Positions 7,385-18,857 of a stretch of 64,000 nt of DNA are shown here, piece by piece; within the stretch, counting starts at the first letter, position 1; every line of letters begins with the position of its first letter. Under the pieces are notes generated by a model, which saw nothing but the letters and a program-made list of their open reading frames with translations, had not been told where the DNA came from and ran no database searches. The stretch is taken from the NCBI GenBank assembly GCA_900604495.1, contig UWOR01000003.1, forward strand, positions 1-64,000, given 5' to 3'. The position numbers and the translations under genes were made by a program. The stretch comes from Desulfovibrio sp. Marseille-P6017 (lineage in GTDB: Bacteria; Bacillota_A; Clostridia; Peptostreptococcales; Peptostreptococcaceae).

Positions 7385-9355
7385 GTGGACTTTAATATAA
7401 ATTCAGAATTTAAGCCTACAGGAGATCAACCACAAGCTATTAAGTCAATTGTTACTGCAATAAATAATGATGAAAAATTTTCAACATTATTAGGAGTTAC
7501 TGGTTCAGGAAAAACTTTTACTATGGCCAATATAATACAAGAGGTAAAAAAACCAACTTTAATACTTGCTCATAATAAGACACTAGCAGCACAGCTATAT
7601 AGTGAATTTAAAGAGTTTTTCCCAGATAATGCAGTTGAATATTTTGTAAGTTATTATGATTATTATCAGCCGGAAGCATATGTAGCTCATAGTGATACGT
7701 ATATAGAAAAAGATGCAAGTATAAATGATGAAATAGATAAGCTAAGACATTCAGCAACAGCATCTATATTAGAAAGAAGAGACGTAATAATAATATCATC
7801 AGTATCTTGTATTTATGGGTTAGGTGACCCAGAGGATTATAAAGAACTTATGGTATCTTTAAGACCTGGTATGCAAAAAGATAGAGATGATATTATAAAG
7901 CGTTTAATAGAAATTCAATATGAGAGAAATGATATAAACTTTACTAGAGGTACTTTTAGAGTAAGAGGAGATATATTAGAAATTTTCCCAGCTAGTAATG
8001 ATGAAAAAGCTATTAGAATTGAATTTTTTGGAGATGAGATAGATAGAATAACTGAGATAGATTATGTTACTGGGAAAATTGCAGGGGTAAGAAATCATGT
8101 TGTTATATTCCCTGCATCTCATTATGTTACAACTCCAGAAAGAATAGAAAAAGCTATAGTTGCAATAGAAAAAGAATTAAAAGATAGAGCTGATTATTTT
8201 AGAGCAAATGATAAATTATTAGAAGCTCAGAGAATAGAACAAAGAACAAAATATGATATAGAAATGTTAAAAGAAATTGGATTCTGCCAAGGAATAGAGA
8301 ATTATTCTAGACATATAACGGGTAGAAATCCTGGAGAAAAACCATATACTTTAATGGATTTTTTTCCAGATGATTATTTAATGATAGTAGATGAATCTCA
8401 TGTTACAATACCTCAAGTAAGAGGTATGTATGGAGGAGATAGATCAAGAAAAACTTCTCTTATAGAGAATGGATTTAGATTACCATCAGCATATGATAAT
8501 AGACCTTTAAATTTTGAAGAATTTGAAGAAAATATAAATCAAATACTATTTGTAACAGCAACACCTGGACCATATGAACTAGAACATTCTGAAACTATAG
8601 CAGAGCAAATAATAAGACCTACAGGTTTATTAGACCCTATTATAGAAGTAAGACCAATTGAAAATCAAATAGATAACTTAGTTGGAGAGATTAATACAGT
8701 AATAGAAAAAGGTGAAAGAGTATTAATAACTACACTAACTAAGAAAATGAGTGAAGACTTAACAAATTATCTGAAAGAAATTGGTATAAAAGTAAAATAT
8801 CTTCACTCAGATATAGATACATTAGAAAGAACAGAAATAATAAGAGATTTAAGATTAGGAAAATTTGATGTCTTAGTCGGTATAAACTTACTAAGAGAAG
8901 GATTAGATATACCAGAAGTTTCTTTAGTAGCAATTTTAGATGCTGATAAGGAAGGTTTTTTACGTTCTGAAACTTCGTTAATACAAACTGTAGGTCGTGC
9001 AGCTAGAAACTCAGAAGGTAAGGTAATAATGTATGCAGATAAGATAACTAGATCTATGCAAGCAACTATTGAAGAAACTAAGAGAAGAAGAGAAATACAG
9101 TCTTTATATAATAAAGAGCATGGAATTATACCTAAAACAATACAAAAGAGTATTAGAGATAGTATAGAAGCTACTAAAGTTGCAGATGAAGAAGTTGTAT
9201 ATGGAATTAAAGATACAGATGATATAGAGGAAATTAAAATTAACATAGCTATACTACAATCAGAAATGATGGAAGCTGCACAGAATTTACAGTTTGAAAG
9301 AGCAGCTGAACTTAGAGATAAGATAAAACAGTTAGAAGAAAGGATTAAGAATTAA
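7385..9355 (+). CDS. uvrB: Excinuclease ABC subunit B
   Basis: UvrB is the damage-verifying helicase-like subunit of nucleotide excision repair. The 656-residue protein has Walker A GVTGSGKT (37-44), the beta-hairpin [11 protein letters not shown] that probes damaged DNA, DESH in the Walker B region, helicase motifs such as [11 protein letters not shown], and a C-terminal UVR motif that contacts UvrC. The start is GTG 7385 after AAAGGAGTGA. Its stop codon overlaps the uvrA start by one base. A LexA box upstream indicates SOS control. Confidence 0.97.
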   Translation: MDFNINSEFKPTGDQPQAIKSIVTAINNDEKFSTLLGVTGSGKTFTMANIIQEVKKPTLILAHNKTLAAQLYSEFKEFFPDNAVEYFVSYYDYYQPEAYVAHSDTYIEKDASINDEIDKLRHSATASILERRDVIIISSVSCIYGLGDPEDYKELMVSLRPGMQKDRDDIIKRLIEIQYERNDINFTRGTFRVRGDILEIFPASNDEKAIRIEFFGDEIDRITEIDYVTGKIAGVRNHVVIFPASHYVTTPERIEKAIVAIEKELKDRADYFRANDKLLEAQRIEQRTKYDIEMLKEIGFCQGIENYSRHITGRNPGEKPYTLMDFFPDDYLMIVDESHVTIPQVRGMYGGDRSRKTSLIENGFRLPSAYDNRPLNFEEFEENINQILFVTATPGPYELEHSETIAEQIIRPTGLLDPIIEVRPIENQIDNLVGEINTVIEKGERVLITTLTKKMSEDLTNYLKEIGIKVKYLHSDIDTLERTEIIRDLRLGKFDVLVGINLLREGLDIPEVSLVAILDADKEGFLRSETSLIQTVGRAARNSEGKVIMYADKITRSMQATIEETKRRREIQSLYNKEHGIIPKTIQKSIRDSIEATKVADEEVVYGIKDTDDIEEIKINIAILQSEMMEAAQNLQFERAAELRDKIKQLEERIKN

Positions 9356-12180
9356 TGGAAGACAAAATCATAATTAAAGGCGCCAAAGAACATAATTTAA
9401 AAGATGTTGATTTGGAACTTCCTAGAAATAAATTTATAGTATTTACAGGATTATCAGGATCAGGAAAATCTTCTTTAGCATTTGATACTATATATGCAGA
9501 AGGTCAAAGAAGATATGTTGAAAGTCTATCTGCATATGCAAGACAGTTTTTAGGTCAAATGGAAAAACCAAATGTTGAATATATAGAAGGTTTATCCCCT
9601 GCAATATCAATAGATCAAAAAACAACATCTAAAAATCCACGTTCAACAGTTGGAACGGTTACAGAAATTTATGATTACTTAAGATTATTATTTGCAAGGG
9701 TTGGAGATGTTCATTGTCCTGTTTGTGGAGAAAAAATAAGCCAAATGACTATTCAAGAAATAGTAGATAAAATATTAGAATTTCCAGAGAGAACAAAGTT
9801 ACAATTACTATCACCAGTAGTTAGAGGTCAAAAAGGAACTCATAAAAAGATTATAGAGAACATAAAAAAAGAAGGTTTCGTAAGAATTAGAGTAGATGGA
9901 GAAAATTACGAAGTTACTGATGAATTTGAATTAAATAAAAATCAAAAGCACGATATAGAGGTTGTTGTAGATAGAATAATAGTTAAAGATGGAATAGAAT
10001 CTAGATTAGCAGATTCAATAGAAACCGCAGTCAAGTTATCAGATGGACTTGTAATAGCTCAAATAATAGATGGAGAAGAAATTCTTTACTCAACTAAGTT
10101 TGCATGTCCAGAACATGGTATAGGAATTGAAGAATTATCTCCAAGAATGTTTTCATTTAATGCCCCTTTTGGAGCATGTACTGTATGTAATGGGCTTGGT
10201 GAAAGCAAGGAAGTTGATCCAGAACTTGTTATACCAAATAAAGATTTATCTATAAAACAAGGTGCGATAGCGGCATGGGGATCAGTAAGTACAAGTGATG
10301 ATACATATTATAGCAAAATGGTTCAAAGCTTAGCTGCTCACTTTAATGTGTCATTAGATACTCCATTTAAAGACTTGCCAGACGATTTCGTACAAGAATT
10401 ACTTTATGGTGAAAATAATATAATGGTAGAATTTATTTTTGATTCTAAGTTTGGAGGAAGAAGAGAATATAAGGCTCCTTTTGAGGGGGTTATAGTAAAC
10501 TTAGAAAGAAGATATAGAGAAACTAATTCTGATTATTCTAGAGAAAAAATAGAAGAGTTTATGGCAGAAAGACCTTGTCCAAAATGTAAAGGGTCAAGAC
10601 TTAGAAAAGAAGTTTTATCTGTTTTAGTTGGAAATAAAAATATAATGCAAGTAACTGATTTATCTGTAAATGAGCTTATTGAGTTTATAGAAAATGTAAA
10701 ATTGACAGAAAAACAAAAGTTTATAGCTCATGAGATATTAAAAGAAATAAAAGGAAGGGCATCATTCCTAAAAGATGTAGGATTAGATTATTTAAACTTA
10801 TCTAGAAAAGCAGGAACTTTATCAGGAGGAGAAGCACAACGTATAAGACTTGCTACTCAAATAGGTTCTGCATTAGTAGGTGTACTATATGTTCTAGATG
10901 AGCCGAGTATAGGTTTGCACCAAAGAGATAATGATAGACTTATATCTACATTAAGACATTTAACGGATTTAGGAAATACTCTTATAGTTGTTGAGCATGA
11001 TGAAGATACTATGAGAGAAGCGGATTATGTAGTAGATATTGGTCCTGGCGCGGGTGTACATGGTGGACAAATAGTTGCAGAAGGAACATTAGATGAAATA
11101 CTAGAAAATGAAAATTCTATAACAGGTCAATATTTAAGCGGTAAAAAACAAATTATGATTCCAGAAAAAACTAGAGATGGAAATGGAAGTTTTATAGAAG
11201 TTATTAAAGCTACTGAAAATAACTTAAAAAATATAAGTGTTAAGTTTCCTCTAGGAAAGTTTATATGTATAACAGGTGTTTCTGGATCAGGAAAAAGTAC
11301 ATTAATTAATGATATTTTATATACAGGAATAGCAGCTAAAGTTAATAGACTAAGACAGAGACCTGGAAAGCACAAAGAAATAAAAGGAATAGAAAATATA
11401 GATAAAGTAATAAATATCGATCAAAGTCCAATAGGAAGAACTCCAAGATCAAATCCAGCAACATATACAGGAGTATTTGATCAAATAAGAGATTTATTTG
11501 CAGCAACTAATGAGGCAAAAGCTAGAGGTTATAAAAAAGGTAGATTTAGTTTTAATGTAAAGGGTGGAAGATGCGAGGCTTGTAAAGGCGACGGTATAAT
11601 AAAGATAGAAATGCATTTCTTACCTGATGTCTATGTACCTTGTGAAGTATGTAAAGGAGAAAGATATAATAGAGAAACTCTTCAAGTGAAATATAAAGAT
11701 AAGACCATTGCAGACATACTTGATATGAATGTTGAAGAAGCTCTTGAATTCTTTGAAAATATACCTGGTATAAAGAGAAAGTTAGAAACATTAATGGATG
11801 TTGGACTTTCATATATAAAACTAGGTCAGCCATCAACACAGTTATCGGGTGGTGAGGCACAAAGAATTAAGCTTGCAACAGAATTAAGTAAGAGACCAAC
11901 TGGAAAAACGCTATATATATTAGATGAGCCTACAACAGGTCTTCATATGGCTGATGTAGATAAACTTATAGATGTATTACAAAGATTAGCAGACACAGGA
12001 AATACAATTGTTGTAATAGAGCACAACTTAGATGTTATAAAAACATGTGATTATATAATTGATTTAGGACCAGAAGGTGGAGATAAAGGGGGAACTATAA
12101 TTGCAAAAGGTACTCCAAGAGAAGTTTCACAAGTGGAAGGTTCTTATACAGGTAAATTCCTAAAAAGATATTTTGAATAG
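9355..12180 (+). CDS. uvrA: Excinuclease ABC subunit A
   Basis: UvrA is the damage-sensing ABC ATPase that loads UvrB. At 941 residues it has the normal length. It shows two ABC modules: Walker A GLSGSGKS (32-39) and GVSGSGKS in the second half, with [12 protein letters not shown] and [12 protein letters not shown] signatures. Zinc modules include CPVCG and, in the second half, CEACKGDG with CEVCKGE. It is translationally coupled to uvrB through a TAATG overlap. Confidence 0.98.
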   Translation: MEDKIIIKGAKEHNLKDVDLELPRNKFIVFTGLSGSGKSSLAFDTIYAEGQRRYVESLSAYARQFLGQMEKPNVEYIEGLSPAISIDQKTTSKNPRSTVGTVTEIYDYLRLLFARVGDVHCPVCGEKISQMTIQEIVDKILEFPERTKLQLLSPVVRGQKGTHKKIIENIKKEGFVRIRVDGENYEVTDEFELNKNQKHDIEVVVDRIIVKDGIESRLADSIETAVKLSDGLVIAQIIDGEEILYSTKFACPEHGIGIEELSPRMFSFNAPFGACTVCNGLGESKEVDPELVIPNKDLSIKQGAIAAWGSVSTSDDTYYSKMVQSLAAHFNVSLDTPFKDLPDDFVQELLYGENNIMVEFIFDSKFGGRREYKAPFEGVIVNLERRYRETNSDYSREKIEEFMAERPCPKCKGSRLRKEVLSVLVGNKNIMQVTDLSVNELIEFIENVKLTEKQKFIAHEILKEIKGRASFLKDVGLDYLNLSRKAGTLSGGEAQRIRLATQIGSALVGVLYVLDEPSIGLHQRDNDRLISTLRHLTDLGNTLIVVEHDEDTMREADYVVDIGPGAGVHGGQIVAEGTLDEILENENSITGQYLSGKKQIMIPEKTRDGNGSFIEVIKATENNLKNISVKFPLGKFICITGVSGSGKSTLINDILYTGIAAKVNRLRQRPGKHKEIKGIENIDKVINIDQSPIGRTPRSNPATYTGVFDQIRDLFAATNEAKARGYKKGRFSFNVKGGRCEACKGDGIIKIEMHFLPDVYVPCEVCKGERYNRETLQVKYKDKTIADILDMNVEEALEFFENIPGIKRKLETLMDVGLSYIKLGQPSTQLSGGEAQRIKLATELSKRPTGKTLYILDEPTTGLHMADVDKLIDVLQRLADTGNTIVVIEHNLDVIKTCDYIIDLGPEGGDKGGTIIAKGTPREVSQVEGSYTGKFLKRYFE

Positions 12181-12202
12181 ATAACATTGAAGATTAATAT
12201 AT

Positions 12203-12262
12203 AAGTACCTCCTATTTAAATGAATAATTAAAATATGGGGGTACTTTGTTATTAATTTTTAT
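12203..12262 (+). terminator. Hairpin after uvrA, possible terminator
   Basis: AAGTACCTCC pairs with GGGGGTACTT across a ~20-base AT loop, followed by a broken T-rich tail. It separates uvrA from uvrC but looks weak. Confidence 0.45.
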
Positions 12263-12340
12263 AATTAACTTAATTTGGAGAGATTTTGACTTTTTAGGGT
12301 ATAATTTTAATATAAATTTAAGTTTTGGAGGAAATATAAT

Positions 12341-14155
12341 TTGTTTGATATACAAGAGCATTTAAAAAATCTTCCAGCAGAGCCTGGAGTATATCTTATG
12401 AAAGACAAGTTTAATAATATTATTTATGTAGGTAAAGCTATATCCTTAAAAAATAGAGTTAGACAATACTTTCAATCATCAAAGAATCATTCTTCAAAAG
12501 TTGTATCAATGGTAAAGAATATATCAAGTTTTGAGTATATTATAACTGATTCTGAGTTAGAAGCTTTAATACTTGAATGTAATTTAATAAAGCAATATAG
12601 GCCTAAATATAACGTTTTATTAAGAGATGATAAAACTTATCCATATATAAAAGTTACAACGAATGAGGATTATCCAAGAGTATTAAAAGTTAGAAAGGTA
12701 TTAAAAGATAAAGCTAAATATTTTGGACCGTATACAAACTTAACCGCAGTAAATGACACTTTAGAAATAATAAGAAATACCTATCCAATTAGAACCTGTA
12801 ATATAGATATAGATAAAGCTATAAAAAATAATATGAGACCTTGCTTGAACATGCATATAAATAAATGTACAGGACCTTGTACAGGAAGTGTTAAAAAAGA
12901 AGAGTATAATAAAATGGTAGAAGAAATAATACTATTTTTATCAGGAAAAGAAGAGAAATTAATTGAAATATTAAAAGAAAAAATGAATAGATGTGCAATG
13001 GAATTTAATTTTGAAGATGCAGCTATTTATCGAGATAAGATAAGAAGTTTAGAAGAGATGATGCAAAAACAAAAAATAGATGCAAATACATCTGACTTAA
13101 ATCAAGATGTAATAGCTATGGCGAGAGCTCATGATGAAGCCTGTGTTCAAGTTTTCTTTATAAGAAATGGAAAAATAGTTGGAAGAGAGCATTTTATGTT
13201 AACTGGAGTTATGGATAGTTCGAGAGAATCTATTTTAGGTTCATTTGTAAAACAGTTTTATATGGAACAAGAATATATACCTAGGGAGTTAATTATAGAA
13301 GATGAAATCGAAGATAACTTTATATTAGAAGAATGGTTATCATCAAAACGGGGTTCAAAGGTAAGTATAAGAATTCCTCAAAAAGGAGAAAAAAAGAGTT
13401 TAGTAGAAATGGTAAGAAAAAATGCAGTAGAGTATCTTGAAAAATTTTCAGAGTTAAATAAACGCAAGTATGAAAAGACTACTGGTGCATTAGAACAATT
13501 AAAGGAACTACTTAACTTAGATGAAATTCCAAAAAGAATAGAATCTTTTGATATATCTAACATACAAGGTGTTGATTCAATAGGGTCAATGGTTGTATTT
13601 ACTAACGGTAAAAAAGATAAAAAGGAATATAGAAGATATAAGATAAAGACTGTAATAGGACCGAATGATTATGATTCTATGGCAGAAATAGTAGAGAGAA
13701 GATTAAAATATGGAGAATTTCCAGATTTAATCTTATTAGATGGAGGAAAAGGTCAGGTTAGCTCTGTACAAAAAGTTTTAGATAAATATAGCTTGGAAAT
13801 TCCATTATGGGGAATGTACAAAGATGATAAACATAGGACAAAAGGATTAATCTCAAAGGAAAAAGAAATAGAACTAGATAAGACTAGTAATTTATACAGA
13901 TTTGTAGCAAGCATACAAGAAGAAGTTCATAACTATGCAATTACTTATCATAGAAGTTTAAGAAATAAGTCTTTGACAAAGTCTATTTTAGATGATATAC
14001 AAGGTATAGGGGAAAAAAGAAAGAAAGCTTTACTAGCTTATTTCAAAGATGTAGATGCTATAAAAGATGCTAGTATTGAAGAATTAGCACAAGTAGAAGG
14101 AATGAATAAAGTATCTGCTGAAAATGTATATAATTTTTTTAAGAAGGGACAGTAA
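12341..14155 (+). CDS. uvrC: Excinuclease ABC subunit C
   Basis: UvrC makes both incisions around the lesion bound by UvrB. The 604-residue protein begins with a GIY-YIG domain (PGVYLMKDKFNNIIYVGKA), has a four-Cys cluster region (CNID..CLNMHINKCTGPCTG), a UVR motif (MEFNFEDAAIYRDKIRSLEEM), an RNase H-like nuclease domain (ESFDISNIQG, DLILLDGGKGQ) and C-terminal helix-hairpin-helix motifs. The start is TTG 12341, eight bases after TGGAGGA. It lies 6 bases before hprK, so they are probably co-transcribed. Confidence 0.96.
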   Translation: MFDIQEHLKNLPAEPGVYLMKDKFNNIIYVGKAISLKNRVRQYFQSSKNHSSKVVSMVKNISSFEYIITDSELEALILECNLIKQYRPKYNVLLRDDKTYPYIKVTTNEDYPRVLKVRKVLKDKAKYFGPYTNLTAVNDTLEIIRNTYPIRTCNIDIDKAIKNNMRPCLNMHINKCTGPCTGSVKKEEYNKMVEEIILFLSGKEEKLIEILKEKMNRCAMEFNFEDAAIYRDKIRSLEEMMQKQKIDANTSDLNQDVIAMARAHDEACVQVFFIRNGKIVGREHFMLTGVMDSSRESILGSFVKQFYMEQEYIPRELIIEDEIEDNFILEEWLSSKRGSKVSIRIPQKGEKKSLVEMVRKNAVEYLEKFSELNKRKYEKTTGALEQLKELLNLDEIPKRIESFDISNIQGVDSIGSMVVFTNGKKDKKEYRRYKIKTVIGPNDYDSMAEIVERRLKYGEFPDLILLDGGKGQVSSVQKVLDKYSLEIPLWGMYKDDKHRTKGLISKEKEIELDKTSNLYRFVASIQEEVHNYAITYHRSLRNKSLTKSILDDIQGIGEKRKKALLAYFKDVDAIKDASIEELAQVEGMNKVSAENVYNFFKKGQ

Positions 14156-14161
14156 AATAAT

Positions 14162-15091
14162 ATGAAATACTTAGATAGGGTGTCAATAAATGATATAATA
14201 AAAGATTTAAATTTAAAGGTCGTATATATGCCAGAAGGAAAGGAATATTACGTTACTTCTCAAGACTTAAATAGAACTGGGCTTCAGTTTGCGGGATATT
14301 TTGAGTATTTTGCATATGAAAGATTACAAATAGTAGGAAAAGCTGAGTATAATTATTTTAGTAATATGGATAAAGATACAAGAGAAGATGTATTAGATAA
14401 ATTCTTTTCTTATGAAATACCTGCATTAATAGTTTCTAGAGATTTAGAAGTTAAGCCAGATGTTATAGAAAAGGCTAAAAAATATAATAGAGTAGTCTTA
14501 AGTACGAGAAGAAACACAACTAGGATTATGAATTCATTATCAAGTTATTTAGACAATAAATTGGCACCACATACAACTATACATGGAGTGTTAGTCGATG
14601 TATACGGTATAGGTGTTCTTATAAAAGGTGAAAGTAGCATTGGTAAATCAGAAACTGCTTTAGAGCTTATACAAAGAGGTCATAGATTAGTAGCTGATGA
14701 TGCTGTTGAAATAAGAAAATTAGATGAAAGTTTTTTAGTAGGTCAATCACCTGAGCTATTAAGACACTTTTTAGAAATACGAGGAATTGGTATTATTGAT
14801 GTAAGAAGTTTATATGGAGTAGGAGCAATTAAAAACTCTAAGAAAATTGATCTAGTAATTCACTTAGAAGGTTGGGATGAAAATAAGTATTACGATAGAT
14901 TAGGATTAGACAAAGAATATGAAGAAATTTTAGGAGAAAAGGTAGAGAGATTAGTAGTTCCAGTGAAACCTGGTAGAAATACAGCGATGATTATAGAAGT
15001 TGCAGCAATGAATTTCCGTCAAAAAGGAATGGGATATGATGCAGCTCAAGAATTCACAAAAAAGCTGTCTGATTTGATTGAAAACAAATAG
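14162..15091 (+). CDS. hprK: HPr kinase/phosphorylase
   Basis: HprK phosphorylates HPr on a serine and reverses the reaction, linking sugar status to CcpA-type control and PTS activity. The 309-residue protein has the normal length, a Walker A KGESSIGKSETALEL near residue 155, the catalytic RLVADDAVEI and the signature EIRGIGIIDVRSLYGVGA. It follows uvrC closely with a poor ribosome-binding site (AAGGGA about 15 bases upstream), so coupling to uvrC translation is possible. Confidence 0.96.
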   Translation: MKYLDRVSINDIIKDLNLKVVYMPEGKEYYVTSQDLNRTGLQFAGYFEYFAYERLQIVGKAEYNYFSNMDKDTREDVLDKFFSYEIPALIVSRDLEVKPDVIEKAKKYNRVVLSTRRNTTRIMNSLSSYLDNKLAPHTTIHGVLVDVYGIGVLIKGESSIGKSETALELIQRGHRLVADDAVEIRKLDESFLVGQSPELLRHFLEIRGIGIIDVRSLYGVGAIKNSKKIDLVIHLEGWDENKYYDRLGLDKEYEEILGEKVERLVVPVKPGRNTAMIIEVAAMNFRQKGMGYDAAQEFTKKLSDLIENK

Positions 15092-15112
15092 GATTCATGT
15101 TATATATTAAGA

Positions 15113-15150
15113 AGAAAAGCTGTAATAGTAGAAACTATTACAGCTTTTCT
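15113..15150. terminator. Bidirectional terminator between hprK and the hydrogenase operon
   Basis: A 17-bp near-perfect stem (15113-15129 with 15134-15150) and a 4-base loop lie between the convergent hprK and hydA stop codons. Confidence 0.9.
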
Positions 15151-15154
15151 TTTA

Positions 15155-16942
15155 TTATTCTGCTCCCTCAGTGGCTAATTCAGCTTCTTGAACATATTCG
15201 CCATATACATTGCTTCTATCGAAGTAGTGAGTATGCAAATATTTATGAGCTGTATGACCATTTGGCTCTCCTAAAAAGTCAGCATATAGTTTTTGAATAT
15301 CTGGATTTTCATGAGATTTACGTAGAGGTTTATTAGCATCTATTTGATATAGACCAGCACCTCTAGCTTTAATTTTAGCATAATCTCCACCGTGGAATGG
15401 TTGACCACCACCAGCTACACATCCACCAGGACAAGCCATTATTTCTATTATATGATACTTTGATTTACCAGCTCTTAATTCATCCATAAGAACTCTAGCA
15501 TTTCCTAAACTACTTGCAGCAGCTACATTAACAGTAGTTCCATTAATATCTATGCTAGCTTCTTTTATTCCTTCCATTCCTCTTACAGCAGTGAAATCTA
15601 TGTTTTCTAATGTTTCTTTAGTTATAACTTCGTAAGCTGTACGAAGAGCAGCTTCTAAAACTCCACCAGTAACACCAAATATGTCGGCAGCACCAGTAGA
15701 GTATCCTAAAGGACTATCAAATTCAGATTCTTCTAAGTTAGTTAAATCTATACCTGCCTCTTTTATCATTCTAGCTAATTCTCTAACTGTTATAGATATG
15801 TCAGTATCGAGTATTTCATCTTGACCTAATTCTTCTCTAGAAATTTCATATTTTTTAGCTACACAAGGCATTATAGATACTATAGTAACTTCATCAGGTT
15901 TCTTATTTAGAACCTTATTAGCAAAGTAATATCTAGCTATAGGTGAGAACATACCTTGAGGAGATCTACAAGTAGATAAGTGATTTATTAAATCAGGGTA
16001 TTGAAGTTCTACAAAGTTAACCCAAGCAGGGCAGCAACTTGTTAATATAGGAAGATTTTGACCGCTTTGTAGTCTTCCTATAAACTCAGTACCTTCTTCC
16101 ATTATAGTTAAATCTGCAGCAAAGTTAGTATCAAATACATAGTCAAAACCTAACAGTTTTAGAGCAGATACTAGTTTACCTGTAGATATAGAACCTGCAT
16201 CTAATCCAAACTCTTCACTTATACCAACTCTTACAGCAGGTGCTATTTGAACCATTACAGGTTTTTCTTTTTGACCTAAAGCATTCCAAACCTCAGTAGT
16301 ATTATCTTTTTCCATTAAAGCACCTGTTGGACAAACGCTTATACATTGCCCACAGTAAGTACATTCAGTATCAACTAAATCAGCATCAAAGAAAGTTCCA
16401 ACCTCAGTATTAAATCCACGGTTAACACCTGAAAGTACACCTACAGTTTGAACTTCGTTACACATAGTTTCACATCTTCTACATAATATACATTTATCAT
16501 TGTCTTTAACTATAGACTTAGATGATGTATCAGTTTGAGAACTAGACTGTTCTCCTTTGAATCTAATTTTTCTTATTCCTAATTCAGCAGCTATATCTTG
16601 TAATTCACATTTTCCGTTTTTAGAACAAGATAAGCAATCTTGAGGATGGTCTGATAATAATAGTTCTACAACATTTTTACGGAATCTTAATGCTTCTGGA
16701 GTATTAGTATTAACAACCATACCTTCTTTAACGTTTGTACCACACGCAGGAACTAATTTTTTACCTGCACTAACCATACATACACGACAAGATGCACATT
16801 GATTGACCATATTTATTTCATCCATTTTTAAATGACATAAATTAGGTATATTAATATTTACTTGTTTCGCAGCTTCAAGTATTTTTGTACCAGATGGTAC
16901 AGACACTTCTTTGCCATTTATAGTTAAATTAACTAAACTCAT
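15155..16942 (-). CDS. hydA: [FeFe] hydrogenase catalytic subunit, bifurcating type (HydA/HndD)
   Basis: This is the 595-residue catalytic subunit of a soluble multimeric [FeFe] hydrogenase. In order it shows an N-terminal [2Fe-2S] domain (CASCRVCMVSAG, then PACGT), a His-Cys3 cluster (SDHPQDCLSCSKNGKC), a two-cluster ferredoxin domain (CILCRRCETMC, CTYCGQCISVCPTGA) and the H-cluster motifs LTSCCPAWVNF, IMPCVAKKYE and MACPGGCVAGGGQP. A small-subunit tail follows. With the two genes upstream it forms an HydABC/HndACD-type complex that couples H2 to NAD(H) and ferredoxin by electron bifurcation. The start ATG follows GGGGGAG. Confidence 0.95.
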   Translation of the reverse strand: MSLVNLTINGKEVSVPSGTKILEAAKQVNINIPNLCHLKMDEINMVNQCASCRVCMVSAGKKLVPACGTNVKEGMVVNTNTPEALRFRKNVVELLLSDHPQDCLSCSKNGKCELQDIAAELGIRKIRFKGEQSSSQTDTSSKSIVKDNDKCILCRRCETMCNEVQTVGVLSGVNRGFNTEVGTFFDADLVDTECTYCGQCISVCPTGALMEKDNTTEVWNALGQKEKPVMVQIAPAVRVGISEEFGLDAGSISTGKLVSALKLLGFDYVFDTNFAADLTIMEEGTEFIGRLQSGQNLPILTSCCPAWVNFVELQYPDLINHLSTCRSPQGMFSPIARYYFANKVLNKKPDEVTIVSIMPCVAKKYEISREELGQDEILDTDISITVRELARMIKEAGIDLTNLEESEFDSPLGYSTGAADIFGVTGGVLEAALRTAYEVITKETLENIDFTAVRGMEGIKEASIDINGTTVNVAAASSLGNARVLMDELRAGKSKYHIIEIMACPGGCVAGGGQPFHGGDYAKIKARGAGLYQIDANKPLRKSHENPDIQKLYADFLGEPNGHTAHKYLHTHYFDRSNVYGEYVQEAELATEGAE

Positions 16943-16963
16943 TGATATCTCCCCCTAAATTAA

Positions 16964-18844
16964 TTATCTAGTGATTATAGCGTTAAATTTACAGTTTTCT
17001 ATACAAGTACCACATTTTAGACATTTCTCAGTATCTATGACATGTTGTTCTTTTTTATTACCAGTTATACATCCAGCAGGACAAACTCTAGCACACTTAG
17101 TACATCCTTTACATGCGTCAGTTATAAAGTATTCTAATAGAGCACTACATTTACCAGCAGGACACTTATGATCTCTAACGTGAGCTAAATACTCATCATA
17201 GAAGTAATCAAGAGTACTTAAAACTGGGTTAGGAGCACATTTACCTAATCCACATAAAGAAGTTGTTTTTATAGTAGTAGCTAATTCCTTAAGGTCAACA
17301 AGATCTTCTTCAGTTGCTTTACCTTCAGTTATTTTATTAAGCATTTCTAGTAATCTCTTATTACCTATACGGCAAGGAGTACATTTACCACAAGATTCAT
17401 CAACAGTAAATTCAAGGAAAAATTTAGAGATATCAACCATACAATCAGAATCATCAAGAACTAGCATACCACCAGAACCCATCATAGATCCTATAGAACT
17501 TAACGATTTAAAATCTATTGGAGTATCTAAGTTTTTTGAAGATATACATCCACCAGATGGCCCACCTGTTTGAACTGCTTTAAATTCTCTTCCGTCAGGT
17601 ATACCACCACCTATTTCATAAACTATTTCTCTTAAAGTAGTTCCCATAGGTACTTCAACAAGACCGACATTATTTATTTTTCCGCCAAGTGCGAATACTT
17701 TTGTACCAGGAGAATCCTCAGTACCATAGCTAGTAAACCAAGATGCACCTTTATTTAATATAGCGGGTATATTAGCGAAAGTTTCAACATTATTTAAGCA
17801 AGTAGGAGATTCCCATAATCCACGTTTAGAAGAACTATAAGTTTTCATTCTAGGCTCACCACGTTTACCTTCAATAGAATGAATTAATGCAGTACCTTCA
17901 CCACAGACAAATGCTCCAGCTCCATATTTTAATTCTATATTAAAGTTAAATCCAGTTCCCATTATGTTTTCACCAAGAAGTCCTGCTTCTTCAGCTTGAG
18001 ATATAGCAACTTTTAATCTATCTATAGCAAGAGGGTATTCAGCTCTTATATATATATATCCAGTATCAGCACCTACAGCATAACCACAAATAGCCATAGC
18101 CTCTAAAACACTATGAGGGTCACCTTCAAGAACAGATCTATCCATAAAAGCACCAGGGTCACCTTCATCAGCATTACAAACTACATATTTATTTCCTGGA
18201 GGAGTATTAGCAGTTGATTCCCACTTAACACCAGTAGGGAAACCAGCGCCTCCCCTACCTCTTAACCCAGATGCTTTAACTTCAGCTATAACATCTTCTG
18301 GTTTCATTTCAGTTAGACATTTTCCAAGAGCAACATAACCATCGTTACCTATGTACTCATTTACATTTTCAGGATTTATATGACCACAGTTTCTAAGAGC
18401 AACACGACATTGCTTTTTATAGAAGGACATTTCATCATGTCTTTCAACTTTTTTGTGATCTAAAGCAGGTTCTTCAAATAATAATCTTTCAACAACCCTA
18501 TGATTAAGAATATGTTCTTGAACGATCTCTTTAGCATCTTCTGGTTTAACTTGAACATAGAAAACGTTATCAGGATAAACCTTAACTATTGGGCCTTTAG
18601 CACAGAAACCAAAACATCCAGTTAATTGAACATCTGCATGGTTAGAAAGGCCGGATTTTTCTAATTCTGATTTTAAATTTTCTATTATATCCATACTATC
18701 TGAAGATGAACATCCAGTACCACCACAGACTAATATATCTCTTTTAACTAAATTATCTTTTGTGAAATGTTCTCTTAATTGAAGAGATGGTTTATATTCA
18801 CTAACTGCTTTTTTTAATTCATCAAATGATTTTATTTTACTCAT
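16964..18844 (-). CDS. hydB: Hydrogenase NADH-binding flavoprotein subunit (HydB/HndC, NuoF-like)
   Basis: A 626-residue NuoF-type subunit that binds FMN and NAD(H). It begins with a thioredoxin-like [2Fe-2S] domain (CGGTGCSSSDS, CFGFCAKGP), continues with GRGGAGFPTGVKWE and CNADEGDPGAFMDRS for NADH/FMN binding and CGKCTPCRIG for a [4Fe-4S] cluster, and ends with two ferredoxin motifs (CKGCTKCARVCPAGC, CLKCGTCIENC). The ferredoxin tail is the usual difference between bifurcating hydrogenases and plain NuoF. It lies 21 bases upstream of hydA and 13 bases downstream of the NuoE-like gene. Confidence 0.95.
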   Translation of the reverse strand: MSKIKSFDELKKAVSEYKPSLQLREHFTKDNLVKRDILVCGGTGCSSSDSMDIIENLKSELEKSGLSNHADVQLTGCFGFCAKGPIVKVYPDNVFYVQVKPEDAKEIVQEHILNHRVVERLLFEEPALDHKKVERHDEMSFYKKQCRVALRNCGHINPENVNEYIGNDGYVALGKCLTEMKPEDVIAEVKASGLRGRGGAGFPTGVKWESTANTPPGNKYVVCNADEGDPGAFMDRSVLEGDPHSVLEAMAICGYAVGADTGYIYIRAEYPLAIDRLKVAISQAEEAGLLGENIMGTGFNFNIELKYGAGAFVCGEGTALIHSIEGKRGEPRMKTYSSSKRGLWESPTCLNNVETFANIPAILNKGASWFTSYGTEDSPGTKVFALGGKINNVGLVEVPMGTTLREIVYEIGGGIPDGREFKAVQTGGPSGGCISSKNLDTPIDFKSLSSIGSMMGSGGMLVLDDSDCMVDISKFFLEFTVDESCGKCTPCRIGNKRLLEMLNKITEGKATEEDLVDLKELATTIKTTSLCGLGKCAPNPVLSTLDYFYDEYLAHVRDHKCPAGKCSALLEYFITDACKGCTKCARVCPAGCITGNKKEQHVIDTEKCLKCGTCIENCKFNAIITR

Positions 18845-18857
18845 TTTTTTATCCCCC

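Noticed and set aside
8739..9246. Long minus-strand frames inside uvrB and other core genes
   Set aside because: They are antisense shadows with low-complexity Leu/Ile/Ser-rich translations and no ribosome-binding sites.
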